From positions 868,001-932,000 of the forward strand of contig NZ_BBOM01000004.1 in assembly GCF_000974485.1 (NCBI RefSeq): DNA of 64,000 nt, in the 5' to 3' direction. The position numbers and the translations under genes are program-made. Below the pieces are notes generated by a model. That model ran no database searches, was not told the DNA's origin, and was given only the letters and a program-made list of their open reading frames with translations. Of this stretch, positions 38,576-49,270 are shown piece by piece. Within the stretch, counting starts at the first letter, position 1. Each line of letters begins with the position of its first letter. The DNA is from Streptomyces sp. NBRC 109706 (GTDB taxonomy: Bacteria; Actinomycetota; Actinomycetes; Streptomycetales; Streptomycetaceae).

Positions 38576-39874
38576 CTACAACGAACGGGCCAACGGGGCC
38601 TGTTGCAGGGGAACGGGCTTGGTCACCCCGGTCGGAGCCGTGGCCGATGGCGGCGGCTCGGCCGGCCCCGAGGCCGACAGCCTCGCCGGCGCCGACGCGT
38701 CCTCGGCCCCCCGGGCGCCGTCGGCGCTGTCCGTGGGTGCACCGGAGGCCGCCGGCGCGACCCCGTCGGCCGGCGAGGCCGGCGCCACCGACTCGTTGCC
38801 CACCGCCGGCTCGTGCAGCTCCGGCGCCGGCTCCGTCACCCGCGGCGCCACCGGCTCCGGCACCGGCTCCGCCGGACGCGTCCCCGGCAGCGGCACCGGC
38901 ATCCGCGCCACCCCGCACGGCGTGGCCGCCGTCGCGTACGGCAACAGCAGATCCCCGTCCACCGTCCAGCGGCCGACCCCGGCCAACCAGCCGTCGGGCG
39001 CCGCCAGATGGATCAACTCCCGCTGCTGCGGCCGCCACACCGCCACCCAGTCGGCGTCCGCCGTGGTCAACCGCAGTGCCACCGCGCAGTGCTCCGGCAT
39101 CAACACCTGCCCCGGCTGCACCGCGAACGGCGTCACCCGCACCCCGTGCGGATGCAGCAGCTCGGGGAACCGCACCGGACGGTGGCTGCCCAGCACCCCC
39201 CAGCCGACCCGGTCCCCGCCCGGCGCGTCCGAACGCACCAGCAGCAGCCCGCTGTCGTAGTCCGCCAGCAGCAGCCGGTCGTCGGAGTCCTCGGCGATCC
39301 GCAGCAACTCCGTTGGCTCGCCACCGTGTTCCACGTCCACCGTGACCGCACGGGTGCGCCCCGAACCGTCCGTCCGGTCAAGTGCCAGCAGCCGCCCCTC
39401 GCCGTCCAACCAGGCGCCGCCCGAACAACCCCCGGCCACCACCGTGACCAACTCCGGACCGAAAGCGCCCCCGCACACCAGCCACAGCGCGGTACCGCCC
39501 GCCTCGCCCGACTGCGGCGCCAACGCGTACACCCGCGCCCCGTCCGGCGCCGGCGGCAGCAGCGTCAGCCGCTCGCACTCCAGCGCGCCCAACGCCAACT
39601 CGCCCGTGTCAGGACCCGAGGGGTAGAGCAGCGAGAAGTGGTAACGCCCGTCCGTGCGGCGGCCGATCAGCACCCGGCCGTCCGCCAGCGGCACCACCGG
39701 GCTGTCCGGCTCCTCCGGCTGGTCCGCCGGCAACAGCACCGCGTACGGCTCCGGGCTGTCCAGGGTCCACCGCTCCGGACACCAGCCCGCGCCGCCCCGC
39801 GATACCAGCCTGGCCGCATAGGAACCGTCGGCCGCGATCGTCAACGGCGCCGGTTCCAAGGCTCCGGCCGTCAT
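38576..39874 (-). CDS. hypothetical protein with beta-propeller-like repeats and Pro/Ala-rich tail
   Basis: 432 aa, no signal peptide or membrane span. Residues ~1-330 show repeated short beta patterns (ADGRVLIGRRTDGRYHFSLL, DGARVYALAPQSGEAGGTALWLV, GWLAGVGRWTVDGDLLLPYA) spaced by ~40-50 residues, suggesting a propeller. The last ~100 residues are Pro/Ala/Glu-rich and disordered. I do not recognise a family. ATG 39874 is chosen (ggaggtgacaggcag upstream). Divergent from the Nif3-like gene across ~290 bases. Confidence 0.65.
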   Translation of the reverse strand: MTAGALEPAPLTIAADGSYAARLVSRGGAGWCPERWTLDSPEPYAVLLPADQPEEPDSPVVPLADGRVLIGRRTDGRYHFSLLYPSGPDTGELALGALECERLTLLPPAPDGARVYALAPQSGEAGGTALWLVCGGAFGPELVTVVAGGCSGGAWLDGEGRLLALDRTDGSGRTRAVTVDVEHGGEPTELLRIAEDSDDRLLLADYDSGLLLVRSDAPGGDRVGWGVLGSHRPVRFPELLHPHGVRVTPFAVQPGQVLMPEHCAVALRLTTADADWVAVWRPQQRELIHLAAPDGWLAGVGRWTVDGDLLLPYATAATPCGVARMPVPLPGTRPAEPVPEPVAPRVTEPAPELHEPAVGNESVAPASPADGVAPAASGAPTDSADGARGAEDASAPARLSASGPAEPPPSATAPTGVTKPVPLQQAPLARSL

Positions 39875-40168
39875 CTGCCTGTCACCTCCATCAGGTGTGG
39901 TCCGATCCACGACCCCACCGCGCCGGAGGACGGCGACGGCGAAACCGCGCGAACCAACGACGGTAGGGGGAGAAGCCCCGCCCCCGCGCGGACTTCCCCC
40001 GACACCGCCGCCGGATTCGCCCCACCGACCGCACGATCGAGCCATCCGGACCGCACGTCCGACTTCACGCTTAAGAGGGGACGCCGTCCACGCCCGCTGA
40101 CCCGAAGGGCGCGGGGCCGACGTCCCGGGGACGGTTTCCCCCGGCCGCGAGGCAGGTAGCCTGGGCCC
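39875..40168. other. divergent intergenic region
   Basis: About 290 bases holding the promoters of the propeller-like gene (minus) and the Nif3-like operon (plus). A G/C block (agggggagaagccccgcccccgcgcgg) could fold locally; no confident promoter or RNA motif was identified. Confidence 0.3.
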
Positions 40169-41026
40169 GTGCCCGTACTCTCCGATGTGATCACCACGCT
40201 CGACAGCCTATGGCCCCGCGCCTGGGCCGAGCAGTGGGATGCCGTGGGCCTGGTCTGCGGCGATCCGGGCGCCGAGGTCAGCCGGGTGCTGTTCGCGGTC
40301 GACCCGGTCCAGGAGGTCGCCGACGAGGCCGTCGCCATGGGCGCCCAACTCCTGGTCACCCACCACCCCCTCTATCTGCGCGGCACCACCACGGTCGCCG
40401 CCGACAGCTTCAAGGGCCGCGTGGTGCACACCCTGATCAAGCACGGCGTCGCGCTCCATGTCGCCCACACCAACGCCGACCGCGCCGATCCGGGCGTCTC
40501 CGACGCCCTCGCCGACGCCCTCGGGCTGCGCGTCACCGGCCCGCTGGTCCCCGCGCCCGACGATCCCACCGGGCGGCGCGGCCTGGGCCGACTGACCGAG
40601 CCGGCCGCCCCGTTGACGTTCGGCGCCCTCGCCGAGCTGGCCGCCGCCCGGCTGCCCCGCACCGCACAGGGCGTCCGCGCCGCCGGGGACCCGAACCGCC
40701 GGGTGCGCACGGTCGCCGTCTGCGGCGGCTCGGGCGACAGCCTGTTCGCCGAGGTGCGCGCCGCCGGCGTCGACGCCTTCCTCACCGCCGACCTGCGGCA
40801 CCATCCGGCGTCCGAAGCACGCGAACACTCCCCGTTGGCCCTGCTCGACGCCGCCCACTGGGCCACCGAGTGGCCCTGGTGCCAGCTGGCGGCGGCCCAA
40901 CTCGACGCCGCATCCGAGCGGCAGGGCTGGGGCCTGCGCACCGAGGTCTCGCGCCTGGTGACGGACCCCTGGACCGCCCAACTCCCCTCGTCCCTCCCTT
41001 CGTCCCCTTCAGGAGCCCCGAACTGA
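40169..41026 (+). CDS. Nif3-like dinuclear metal centre protein (DUF34/NIF3, YbgI-like)
   Basis: 285 aa. QWDAVGLVCGDPGAEVSRVLFAVD, LLVTHHPLYLRG with the paired metal-binding histidines, HVAHTNADRADPGV, and the C-terminal DAFLTADLRHHPASEA give the full set of NIF3/YbgI metal ligands. Widely conserved; proposed metal-dependent hydrolase or GTP cyclohydrolase-like, function uncertain. GTG 40169 is the first in-frame start. It heads a three-gene run coupled by CTGA and GTGA overlaps. Confidence 0.9.
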   Translation: MPVLSDVITTLDSLWPRAWAEQWDAVGLVCGDPGAEVSRVLFAVDPVQEVADEAVAMGAQLLVTHHPLYLRGTTTVAADSFKGRVVHTLIKHGVALHVAHTNADRADPGVSDALADALGLRVTGPLVPAPDDPTGRRGLGRLTEPAAPLTFGALAELAAARLPRTAQGVRAAGDPNRRVRTVAVCGGSGDSLFAEVRAAGVDAFLTADLRHHPASEAREHSPLALLDAAHWATEWPWCQLAAAQLDAASERQGWGLRTEVSRLVTDPWTAQLPSSLPSSPSGAPN

Positions 41027-41766
41027 ACGCCGAGCCCGCCGACCAGCTCCGCCTCCTCGACGTCCAGGCCCTGGACGTCCGGCTGACCCAGCTCGCCCAC
41101 CGGCGCGACAACCTCCCCGAGCACGCGGAGATCCGCGCCGTGGAGAGCCAGCTCGTCCAGCAACGCGATCTGCTGGTGGCCGCCCAGACCGAGGAGAGCG
41201 ACACCGCCAGGGAGCAGACCAAGGCCGAACAGGACGTCGACCAGGTCCGCCAGCGCGCCGCCAGGGACCAACAGCGGCTGGATTCGGGCCTGGTCACCAA
41301 CCCCAAGGACCTGGCCAGCCTGCAGAGCGAGATCGCCTCGCTCGCCAAGCGCCAGGACGATCTGGAGACGATCGTCCTGGAGATCATGGAGCGGCACGAG
41401 ACCGCCCAGACCCGCGCCAAGGAACTCGCCGTCCGGCTCGACGAGTTGCAGAGCCAGGCCGCCGAGATCGTGGCCCGCAGGGACGGCCTCACCCAGGAGA
41501 TCGACGCCGAGGTCGCCACCGTCCGGGCCGACCGTTCCACCGCCGTCGCCGGCGTCCCGGCCGATCTGCTCAAGCTCTACGAGAAGCTGCGCGAGCAGCA
41601 GGGCGGCATCGGTGCCGCCCGGCTCTACCAACGCCGTTGCGAGGGCTGCCGGTTGGAGCTGAACATCACCGAGGTCAACGACGTCCGCGCCGCCCCCGCC
41701 AACGCCGTGGTGCGCTGCGAGAACTGCCGTCGCATCCTGGTGCGCACCCCCGAGTCCGGGCTGTGA
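41023..41766 (+). CDS. coiled-coil zinc-ribbon protein (C4-type, zf-RING_7)
   Basis: 247 aa. Residues ~10-190 are a long coiled coil (RLLDVQALDVRLTQLAHRR... KRQDDLETIVLEIMERHE), ending in a zinc ribbon with CEGC and CENC (RCEGCRLELN... VVRCENCRR). This is the conserved actinobacterial partner of NIF3. The only start that gives the family N-terminus (xNAEPADQLRLLDVQALD) is CTG at 41023, overlapping the previous stop as CTGA, with aggag nine bases upstream. Other starts would lie well inside the NIF3 gene. Confidence 0.88.
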   Translation: MNAEPADQLRLLDVQALDVRLTQLAHRRDNLPEHAEIRAVESQLVQQRDLLVAAQTEESDTAREQTKAEQDVDQVRQRAARDQQRLDSGLVTNPKDLASLQSEIASLAKRQDDLETIVLEIMERHETAQTRAKELAVRLDELQSQAAEIVARRDGLTQEIDAEVATVRADRSTAVAGVPADLLKLYEKLREQQGGIGAARLYQRRCEGCRLELNITEVNDVRAAPANAVVRCENCRRILVRTPESGL

Positions 41767-42926
41767 GCCGTTCGATGACCCGCGCGTTGCTCGTCGAGGC
41801 CGACGGTGGTTCCCGGGGCAACCCGGGCCCCGCCGGCTACGGCGCGGTGGTGAAGGACGCCGACACCGGCCAGGTGCTCGCCGAGACCGCCGCCTATATC
41901 GGCACGGCGACCAACAACGTCGCCGAGTACCGGGGGCTGATCGCCGGCCTGCGCGCCGCGTACGCCCTGTCGCCCGAGGCGACGGTACGGGTGCGGATGG
42001 ACTCCAAGCTGGTCGTCGAGCAGATGTCCGGCCGGTGGAAGATCAAACACCCGGACATGCGGCCGCTGGCCCTGGAGGCCCAGAAGATCTTCCCCAGCGG
42101 CGCCGTGCGGTTCGAGTGGATGCCGAGGGAACGCAACAAGCACGCCGACCGGCTCGCCAACGAGGCGATGGACGCCGGACGGCGCGGCGAGGAGTGGCAG
42201 CCCAGCGGGCCCCCCACCCTGGCGGAGCCTGCCGTCGCGGAGCCTTCTGCCGCGGAGTCCGCCGAGGTGGCGCGCGGCTGGGGCCCGAGCACCGGCACCC
42301 CCACCACGCTGCTGCTGCTCCGCCACGGCGAGACCCCGTTCACCGCCGAGAAACGCTTCTCCGGCAGCGGCGGGCCCGACCCCGAGCTGACCGACATCGG
42401 GCACGCGCAGGCCGCCTCGGCGGCCGGCGCGCTGGTCGGCGCCGGCATCGGCGCCGTCGTCAGCTCCCCGCTGCGCCGCTGCCGACAGACCGCCGAGGCG
42501 GTCGCCGGGCGCCTCGGCCTAGACGTCCGCATCGAAGAGGGCCTGCGCGAAACGGACTTCGGCAGCTGGGAGGGCCTTACCTTCGAGGAGATCCGACGGC
42601 GCCACCCGGCCGAGCTGACCGCCTGGCTCAGCGACGCGGACGCCACCCCCGTCGGCGGCGGCGAGAGCTTCGCCGCCGTCGCCCGCCGGGTGGCCGTCGC
42701 CCGGGACAAGACCCTGGCGCGCTACCCCGGCCGCACGGTGCTCGCGGTGACGCATGTCACCCCCGTCAAGACACTGATCCGGCTGGCGCTCGGCGCCCCG
42801 CCGTCCGCGATGTTCCGCATGGAGCTGTCGCCGGCGGCGCTCAGCGAGGTCGGCTACTACCCGGACGGCAACGCCACGGTGCGCCGCTTCAACGACACGG
42901 CGCACCTGGGGCGCCCGGCCCGCTGA
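41763..42926 (+). CDS. bifunctional RNase HI / acid phosphatase (CobC-like)
   Basis: 387 aa. N-terminal type 1 RNase H: EADGGSRGNPGPAGYGAV, NNVAEYRGLIAGLRAA, VRMDSKLVVEQMSG and ERNKHADRLANEAMD carry the acidic metal ligands. Linker ~145-175, then a histidine phosphatase: LLLLRHGETPFT, VVSSPLRRCRQTAEAVAG, ETDFGSWEG, VLAVTHVTPVKTL. This fusion is characterised in S. coelicolor and M. tuberculosis (Rv2228c). RNase H removes RNA from hybrids; the phosphatase half resembles alpha-ribazole phosphatase. GTG 41763 overlaps the previous stop by GTGA. Confidence 0.95.
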   Translation: MSRSMTRALLVEADGGSRGNPGPAGYGAVVKDADTGQVLAETAAYIGTATNNVAEYRGLIAGLRAAYALSPEATVRVRMDSKLVVEQMSGRWKIKHPDMRPLALEAQKIFPSGAVRFEWMPRERNKHADRLANEAMDAGRRGEEWQPSGPPTLAEPAVAEPSAAESAEVARGWGPSTGTPTTLLLLRHGETPFTAEKRFSGSGGPDPELTDIGHAQAASAAGALVGAGIGAVVSSPLRRCRQTAEAVAGRLGLDVRIEEGLRETDFGSWEGLTFEEIRRRHPAELTAWLSDADATPVGGGESFAAVARRVAVARDKTLARYPGRTVLAVTHVTPVKTLIRLALGAPPSAMFRMELSPAALSEVGYYPDGNATVRRFNDTAHLGRPAR

Positions 42927-42932
42927 CCGGGC

Positions 42933-43718
42933 TCACACCTCGCTGACCACCACGTCCAGACGGTTCGGCGCGGCCTCGTCGCTCTCCACCCGGTAGCCCA
43001 GATCGCGCAGCGCGTCCGCCACCAGGCCCGCGCGGCGCGGCAACGGGCCGGCCTCCAACAGGTCACGCACCAGCCGGCCCTTGGTCGCCTTGTTGAAGTG
43101 GCTGACCACGGTGCGCTTCGGCACCCCGCCGACCAGCCGTTCCTGCAGCACCCGCACCGTGAGCGTGCGCTCGGCGACCTCACCCGTCGGCCGCCACAGC
43201 GCCGCATAGGCCGCCGACCGCAGATCCAACACCGGGCCGCCGCCGGCCACTTCGGGCAGCACCTCGGCCAGCGGGCCGCGCCAGTGCCCGGCCAACGCGC
43301 CGATCCCCGGCAGCCGCACCCCGGCCGAACAGCGGTACGCCGGAACACGGTCGCCGATCCGCAGCGCGCCCCAGAGACCGGAGAACACCACCAACGCGCC
43401 GGCCGCCCGCCGCTTCGCCGCCGCGCTCAACCCGGCCAGGTCCAACGCGTCGTACAGCACCCCGGTGTAGACGGCGCCGACCCGCCCGGTCGGCGCGCCC
43501 CGCAGCGCGGCGTTCCGCGCCACCTCCCCGACCTGCCCGGCGCTCAGCCCCAGCACCTCCCTGGCCTTCTCCGCATCGCCCGAACACAGCGCGACCAACT
43601 CGTCCAACACCCGCGCCCTGGCCCCGGTCAACCCGGGGAACGACAACGACTCCAACGCGACGGGACGACCCGTAAGCCCCCCGGCCTTGCCCTCGGAGGG
43701 CGGCAACAGCACCAACAT
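42933..43718 (-). CDS. yaaA: YaaA family peroxide-stress protein (DUF328)
   Basis: 261 aa. LVLLPPSEGKAGG at the start, AVYTGVLYDALDLAGLS, LVVFSGLWGALRIGDRVPAYR and VVSHFNKATKGRLVRDLL are the conserved blocks of the YaaA/DUF328 family, whose E. coli member binds DNA and limits iron-driven oxidative damage. ATG 43718. Converges with the RNase H gene with only six bases between stops, and diverges from rnpB. Confidence 0.9.
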   Translation of the reverse strand: MLVLLPPSEGKAGGLTGRPVALESLSFPGLTGARARVLDELVALCSGDAEKAREVLGLSAGQVGEVARNAALRGAPTGRVGAVYTGVLYDALDLAGLSAAAKRRAAGALVVFSGLWGALRIGDRVPAYRCSAGVRLPGIGALAGHWRGPLAEVLPEVAGGGPVLDLRSAAYAALWRPTGEVAERTLTVRVLQERLVGGVPKRTVVSHFNKATKGRLVRDLLEAGPLPRRAGLVADALRDLGYRVESDEAAPNRLDVVVSEV

Positions 43719-43766
43719 GACCAGCAGCGTACGTCCTCGTCGGAGGGGGTATCGTGGTCCGCACGG

Positions 43767-44190
43767 CGGACGAGCCGGCCGGGCGGTCGCGTTGGGAATC
43801 TCCGGAGACCCACCGAGGAACGTCCGGGCTCCACAGGGCAGGGTGGTAGGTAACGCCTACCTGGGGTGACCCACGGGACAGTGCCACAGAAAACAAACCG
43901 CCGGGGCCGCGCGAGCGGCACCCGGTAAGGGTGAAACGGTGGTGTAAGAGACCACCAGCGCCCAGGGTGACCTGGGCGGCTCGGTAAACCCCACCCGGAG
44001 CAAGGTCAAGAAGGGGCCACACCTGTCTCACAGGCGCGGCCCCGCGTGAACGCCCGAGGGCTGCCCGCCCGAGTTCACGGGTAGACCGCTTGAGGGTGAT
44101 GGCGACATCACCCCTAGATGGATGACCGCCACCTGGCGAGCCCCCGGGCCCACCAGACACAGAACCCGGCGTACAGGCCGCCTCGTCCGT
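43767..44190 (+). ncRNA. rnpB: RNase P RNA, bacterial type A
   Basis: P1 pairs CGGACGAGCCGGCC (43767-43780) with GGCCGCCTCGTCCG (44177-44190). Hallmark sequences in order: GAGGAACGTCCGGGCTCCAC (~43816), GGTAGGTAACGCCTACC, ACAGTGCCACAGAAAACAAA, GGGTGAAACGGTGGTGTAAG, GGTAAACCCCACCCGGAGCAAG, and ACAGAACCCGGCGTACAGGCC. It is the catalytic RNA that matures tRNA 5' ends. A TATCGT -10-like hexamer lies at 43750-43755. Confidence 0.96.
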
Positions 44191-44284
44191 CGCCTCTTCA
44201 TCTTCCCTGGTCAGAGCCGGTGCGCTGGTCGCGCACCCGCCCCGGGGGCAGATCGGGGGCAACCCCTGAGGGGATCACCGCGTG

Positions 44285-44460
44285 GTGTGTGCCGTTGCCG
44301 CACTGGCAGAAGGAGGGCACCCCGAACAGATTCGCTGTGGAGTGGAGGTTCTCCGGGCACAGCTCCAGATCGGTGTGGGCACCTGTTTGACGAAGACAGG
44401 CGTTCCGTCGATCTCCAGCAGTGCGGTCCTGCCGCCGATGCCGGAGCAAATCGGCGGCGC
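44285..44460 (-). pseudogene. decayed kinase/phosphotransferase-like gene fragment
   Basis: Reading leftwards on the minus strand, one frame gives SGIGGRTALLEIDGTPVFVK then QVP (to ~44377); the continuation TDLELCPENLHSTANLFGVP and SFCQCGNGTHHA is in another frame (44374-44288). Together they match the N-lobe of a streptomycete Ser/Thr-kinase-like phosphotransferase, interrupted by a one-base deletion at ~44375-44382. The rest of the kinase is absent before rnpB. Coordinates mark the recognisable part; surrounding bases 44191-44284 and 44461-44684 show no intact gene. Confidence 0.6.
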
Positions 44461-44684
44461 GGCGTCCACGAGTTCGTGCGGCCTGCGATGACCGCACAGG
44501 CCAGCGAGGTGGAGATGGCCCCCTGGGCGGTCAGCCGGACACCGGGGGACATGTCGGGTTCTCCACCACCGCTCCAGCCCGAGACCCGCCTCCAGCACAG
44601 CCACTTCGGCGAGCGCCCGGGCAGGAGCCGTGCGCCACTCCTTCACGCCGAGGGTGGTCGTTGGTGAGGAGCGCTGATCGGTGT

Positions 44685-44918
44685 TCAGGACGACGGGGGG
44701 TGATGGATGTGCATGTCGCCGTTGGTGACGGCGTTGACCGTGCCGTGGTCCTGCGCCGTGTTGGTCTGCGTCGCCAGCGCGGGCTGGGGCTCGGGCGGGG
44801 ATGTGGGGGCGGGCTGATGTGCCTCAACGTGATTCCAGTGGCCGGCGACGACCGGCCCGGACGCGTTACCGCCGATGCGGATGGTGAGTTCGTCGCCCGA
44901 ACTTGATGATGTTGACAT
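44685..44918 (-). CDS. 77-aa two-motif protein, possible amyloid-signalling adaptor
   Basis: 77 aa from ATG 44918 (gggagtcacatc upstream). Residues ~11-32 read LTIRIGGNASGPVVAGHWNH, nearly the same as the N-terminus of the adjacent STAND ATPase (ITGNATGPVVAGNHNLIVN). Residues ~57-75 read DHGTVNAVTNGDMHIHHPP, similar to C-terminal tails of the cyclase homologue and small helical protein across the island. A Pro/Gln linker joins the two. No enzymatic domain fits. It starts 20 bases after the STAND stop, so is probably co-transcribed. The function as a bridge between motif types is inference. Confidence 0.7.
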   Translation of the reverse strand: MSTSSSSGDELTIRIGGNASGPVVAGHWNHVEAHQPAPTSPPEPQPALATQTNTAQDHGTVNAVTNGDMHIHHPPSS

Positions 44919-44938
44919 GATGTGACTCCCCGCTCGTC

Positions 44939-47446
<2,508 letters not shown>

Positions 47447-47586
47447 GGAATCCTCCTCTGTCTTCGGCGTGGGTTCGCGATGTTCCCGTCCTTCGGGAGG
47501 CACCGGGAGCCACCGACGCTAGTGACGTACGCGAGTCGGGAAACCGTCGTAGGACGGCTTTCCTCCGCTTCCTTCCTGAGTTCGCG

Positions 47587-48306
47587 CTAGTCGAAGGCGA
47601 GTCTGCGCAGTTCCGGGAGGTTCTCGATCCGGAACGTGCGGTAGCCGGTGGAGACCACGCCCTCCGTCCGGAGCCTGCGCAGTGCCTTCTGCACTGTGGG
47701 CTCTGCGGTGCCGGCGAGGGTGGCCAGTTCGGGCTGGGTGATGGGCCAGCGGATGACCGCTCGCGCACCGGCGCGTTCTCCGTACGTCATGGTGATCTGG
47801 TAGAGCACCCGGGCGAGCCGGGTCGGCGCGTCGCAGCCGGTAAAGTCGATGCGCTGGGTGGTCGCGACCCGCAGCTTCGAGATGATGGACTCGTTGACCG
47901 CCTGCGCGATCCCCGGGTCGTGCCGCGTGCAGTTGAGGAAGTCGCCACGGGAGACGACCCGGGTGACGACCTGTCCACACGTCGTCACCGTCGCTGCACG
48001 GGGGCGCCCGTCGACCGCGGCGAATTCGCCGACCAGATCGCCGCCCATCCGGACGGCCAGCAGCGCGTCCCTGTGGTCGTGGGTGCGCCCGGTCACCTTG
48101 ATCACGCCGTCCAACAGGATCAGGACGAACGTGGTCTCCTCCGCTTCGCGCATCAGCACGCGGCCGGGCGGGTAGCGCGCGAGGGCGCCCAGGGTGAGCA
48201 ACCGGTCGCGCGCCGCTGCCGGGAGCGCGCCGAGCAGACTCTCCACCGGCCACGCCCACGCCTCGCGCGGCCGCCCCCCAGCCCGCCCGTTCACAGCATT
48301 CGTCAC
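47587..48306 (-). CDS. Crp/Fnr-family transcription regulator
   Basis: 239 aa. N-terminal cNMP-binding beta barrel: ARYPPGRVLMREAEETTFVLILLDGVIKVTGR, GDLVGEFAAVDGRPRAATV. Dimer helix, then HTH: WPITQPELATLAGTAEPTVQKALRRLRTEGVVSTG. The usual cAMP-contacting RxS of E. coli Crp is replaced here (GEFAAVDGRPRAATV keeps GE and an Arg), so a cyclic nucleotide ligand is plausible but not certain. It is divergent from a nucleotidyl-cyclase homologue, making a cNMP link attractive. GTG 48306 has no good ribosome site; GTG 48294 is an alternative. Confidence 0.85.
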   Translation of the reverse strand: MTNAVNGRAGGRPREAWAWPVESLLGALPAAARDRLLTLGALARYPPGRVLMREAEETTFVLILLDGVIKVTGRTHDHRDALLAVRMGGDLVGEFAAVDGRPRAATVTTCGQVVTRVVSRGDFLNCTRHDPGIAQAVNESIISKLRVATTQRIDFTGCDAPTRLARVLYQITMTYGERAGARAVIRWPITQPELATLAGTAEPTVQKALRRLRTEGVVSTGYRTFRIENLPELRRLAFD

Positions 48307-48493
48307 GGCATCAGTGTGTGGCTCCCGCGACCTGCTGTCACTGTGTCCCCACGGATTGGAGCGTGGAAAAGTTCGGCGGATTCCGTACTGGTACGGGATG
48401 TCCGCCGCACAGCCGGTACACAGTAGGGGATGTACGGAAGGGGGACGTCGGTGCGGTGTGCCCTATCGGCTTGTCACCTGCTGGGAGGGATGC
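48307..48493. promoter_or_regulatory. divergent control region between Crp-like and cyclase-like genes
   Basis: Contains the perfect inverted repeat CCGTAC-TG-GTACGG at 48383-48396, and further GTAC-containing words (ggtacacagtaggggatgtacgg, 48412-48434). These are candidate operator sites for the Crp-like protein. The consensus TGTGA-N6-TCACA is not present. Confidence 0.4.
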
Positions 48494-49240
48494 ATGGACG
48501 AGGTGTCGGAGTACCGGGCGATGCTGGCCGTCGACATCGAGAGGTCGGGAGGCAGGGGTGATGTGGCGCTGCTGCGTATCCGCGAGGTCCTGCTGTCGGC
48601 GCTTCGGGAGGCCTTGGAGGAGAGCGGCATCGACCGGGGTGAGTGCCGCTTCCACGACCTCGGGGACGGGGTGCGGGTCATCGCCCCGGCGAGTCTGTCG
48701 AAGGCCAGGCTGATTCATCCGCTGATCCATGAGCTGACTATCCGGTTGCGCGCGCACAACCGGACGGCCGCCCCGTCGACGCGGATCCGCGTCAGAGTGG
48801 CGATGCACGCGGGCGACCTCTGGTTCGGACGGACCGGTACCGTCGTCGGCGGGCCGCTGGAGGTGCTGGCGCGGCTGCTCGACGCCCCAGCGGCGCGCGA
48901 GGCTCTGGCGGGAGCGGCGGACACGATTCCCCTCTCGCTTCTCGTCTCGCAGCACTACTACGACGAGACGGTGCGGCACAGCTATCCGGGCATGGATCCC
49001 GACACGTTCCGACGGGTCGCGGTCTCGGTGAAGGAGTACGAGGCGGACGCCTGGCTCCACCTGCCCGGTGCCCCGCTCCAGCCGCCTGACCCCACCCAGG
49101 GCGGGGTGGCCTCGAAGGGATCCACAGACTCGCCAGCGGGAGAACGTACCGCCGGCTCCTCGCAGATGGTCAACAAGGTGTCGGGACACGGCGTGGCGTA
49201 CGCCACGCAGAACGGGTCCCAGCACATTCACCACCACTGA
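48494..49240 (+). CDS. class III nucleotidyl-cyclase homologue with C-terminal motif tail
   Basis: 248 aa. MLAVDIERSG supplies Asp14 and HDLGDGVRVIAP supplies Asp58; the 44-residue spacing is that of the two metal-binding Asp of class III cyclases. VRVAMHAGDLWFGRTG and GGPLEVLARLLDAP complete the fold. The usual base-specifying Lys aligns with His54 and the transition-state Asn with Glu123, while Arg127 is kept, so substrate or activity may differ. After a Pro/Ser linker the tail ~226-248 reads VNKVSGHGVAYATQNGSQHI plus His. ATG 48494 follows ctgggagggatgc. Confidence 0.75.
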   Translation: MDEVSEYRAMLAVDIERSGGRGDVALLRIREVLLSALREALEESGIDRGECRFHDLGDGVRVIAPASLSKARLIHPLIHELTIRLRAHNRTAAPSTRIRVRVAMHAGDLWFGRTGTVVGGPLEVLARLLDAPAAREALAGAADTIPLSLLVSQHYYDETVRHSYPGMDPDTFRRVAVSVKEYEADAWLHLPGAPLQPPDPTQGGVASKGSTDSPAGERTAGSSQMVNKVSGHGVAYATQNGSQHIHHH

Positions 49241-49270
49241 CGCCCGGTCAGCGGCAGAAGGAAGTTTCCT

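Noticed and set aside
38396..40159. 587-codon plus-strand frame opposite the propeller-like gene
   Set aside because: His/Arg/Pro-rich shadow with no domain pattern.
43767..44262. Minus-strand frame through rnpB
   Set aside because: Covers a structural RNA gene; not coding.
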